Below are positions 14,542-14,641 of a DNA stretch of 14,641 nt, in pieces. The stretch is taken from NCBI GenBank assembly GCA_051867975.1, contig JBJDZM010000022.1:1-14641 (forward strand), written 5' to 3'. Numbering within the stretch: position 1 is the stretch's first letter; each line of letters begins with the position of its first letter. The translations under genes were made by a program, and so were the position numbers. Source of the DNA: SVTX01 sp051867975 (lineage in GTDB: Bacteria > Bacillota > Clostridia > Oscillospirales > CAG-272). The notes under the pieces were generated by a model that worked only from the letters and a program-made list of their open reading frames with translations, was not told the origin of the DNA and searched no databases.

Positions 14542-14641
14542 GGTTCTATAATAAATGTTGGGGTAACCAACAGATATAGCGAAAAAAATAAAAAAAGAGC
14601 ATATCTGAAAAAAATCTGATAGAATATAGTTGCACAAACTT
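14542..14641 (+). mobile_element. Possible left end of an ISL3-like insertion sequence
   Basis: The sequence changes abruptly to very AT-rich non-coding DNA beginning GGTTCTATAATAAATGTTGG. It contains a perfect inverted repeat TGTTGG/CCAACA (14556-14561 with 14567-14572) and a repeated ATCTGA. Several ISL3-family elements begin with GG-(C/T)-TCT termini, which prompts this guess. No transposase is inside the window, so it could equally be the promoter region of an unseen gene. Confidence 0.25.

Overview
The window looks like a chromosomal segment of an anaerobic, low-to-mid GC Bacillota of the class Clostridia. The evidence is a classical rubredoxin, a DUF4364-family protein, a SpoVB-type flippase, an LTA-synthase/OpgB-like phosphoglycerol transferase, strong AGGAGG-type ribosome binding sites and sigma-A-like promoters. 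No rRNA, tRNA, CRISPR array or complete mobile element is visible.

Positions 1-6680 form one plus-strand module. An OmpR-type response regulator and its sensor kinase overlap by ATGA and end in a strong terminator. Just after it lies a promoter whose -35 position is replaced by a row of 11-bp-phased direct repeats (TTCACAA twice, then TCTTTAGG twice), the expected form of an OmpR-family operator. The promoter drives an FtsX/MacB-type ABC permease, its ATPase, and a 751-residue lipoprotein with a predicted beta-helix of the Cthe_2159/DUF4353 carbohydrate-binding type. The ATPase and lipoprotein genes also overlap by ATGA. The simplest reading is a self-contained envelope-sensing and surface-protein unit: the two-component pair controls a transporter and a large cell-surface polysaccharide-binding protein. 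This is the best candidate in the window for a poorly described system.

Positions 6681-9292 hold a bidirectional terminator, a minus-strand rubredoxin gene, a divergent SpoVB/MurJ-like lipid-linked oligosaccharide flippase gene, and a minus-strand gene for a double zinc-ribbon protein. Upstream of the latter on the same strand is a SigH-like sigma-70 family factor gene (9293-9874) with an almost perfect extended -10 promoter. A 336-bp AT-rich gap follows (9875-10210), empty apart from that promoter.

Positions 10211-14471 hold a minus-strand DUF4364 gene divergent from homoserine dehydrogenase (hom), each with a recognisable promoter between them. After hom come a three-TM membrane protein gene (TTG start) and, overlapping it by one base, an alkaline-phosphatase-superfamily phosphoglycerol transferase gene. 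The last 170 bases contain a long imperfect hairpin and an AT-rich stretch that may be the outer end of an insertion sequence continuing beyond the window.

By eye, the first 6.7 kb is more AT-rich and uses different codons from the genes after 7178, which use many TCG, CTC and CGC codons. The two-component/ABC/lipoprotein unit may therefore have a separate history.
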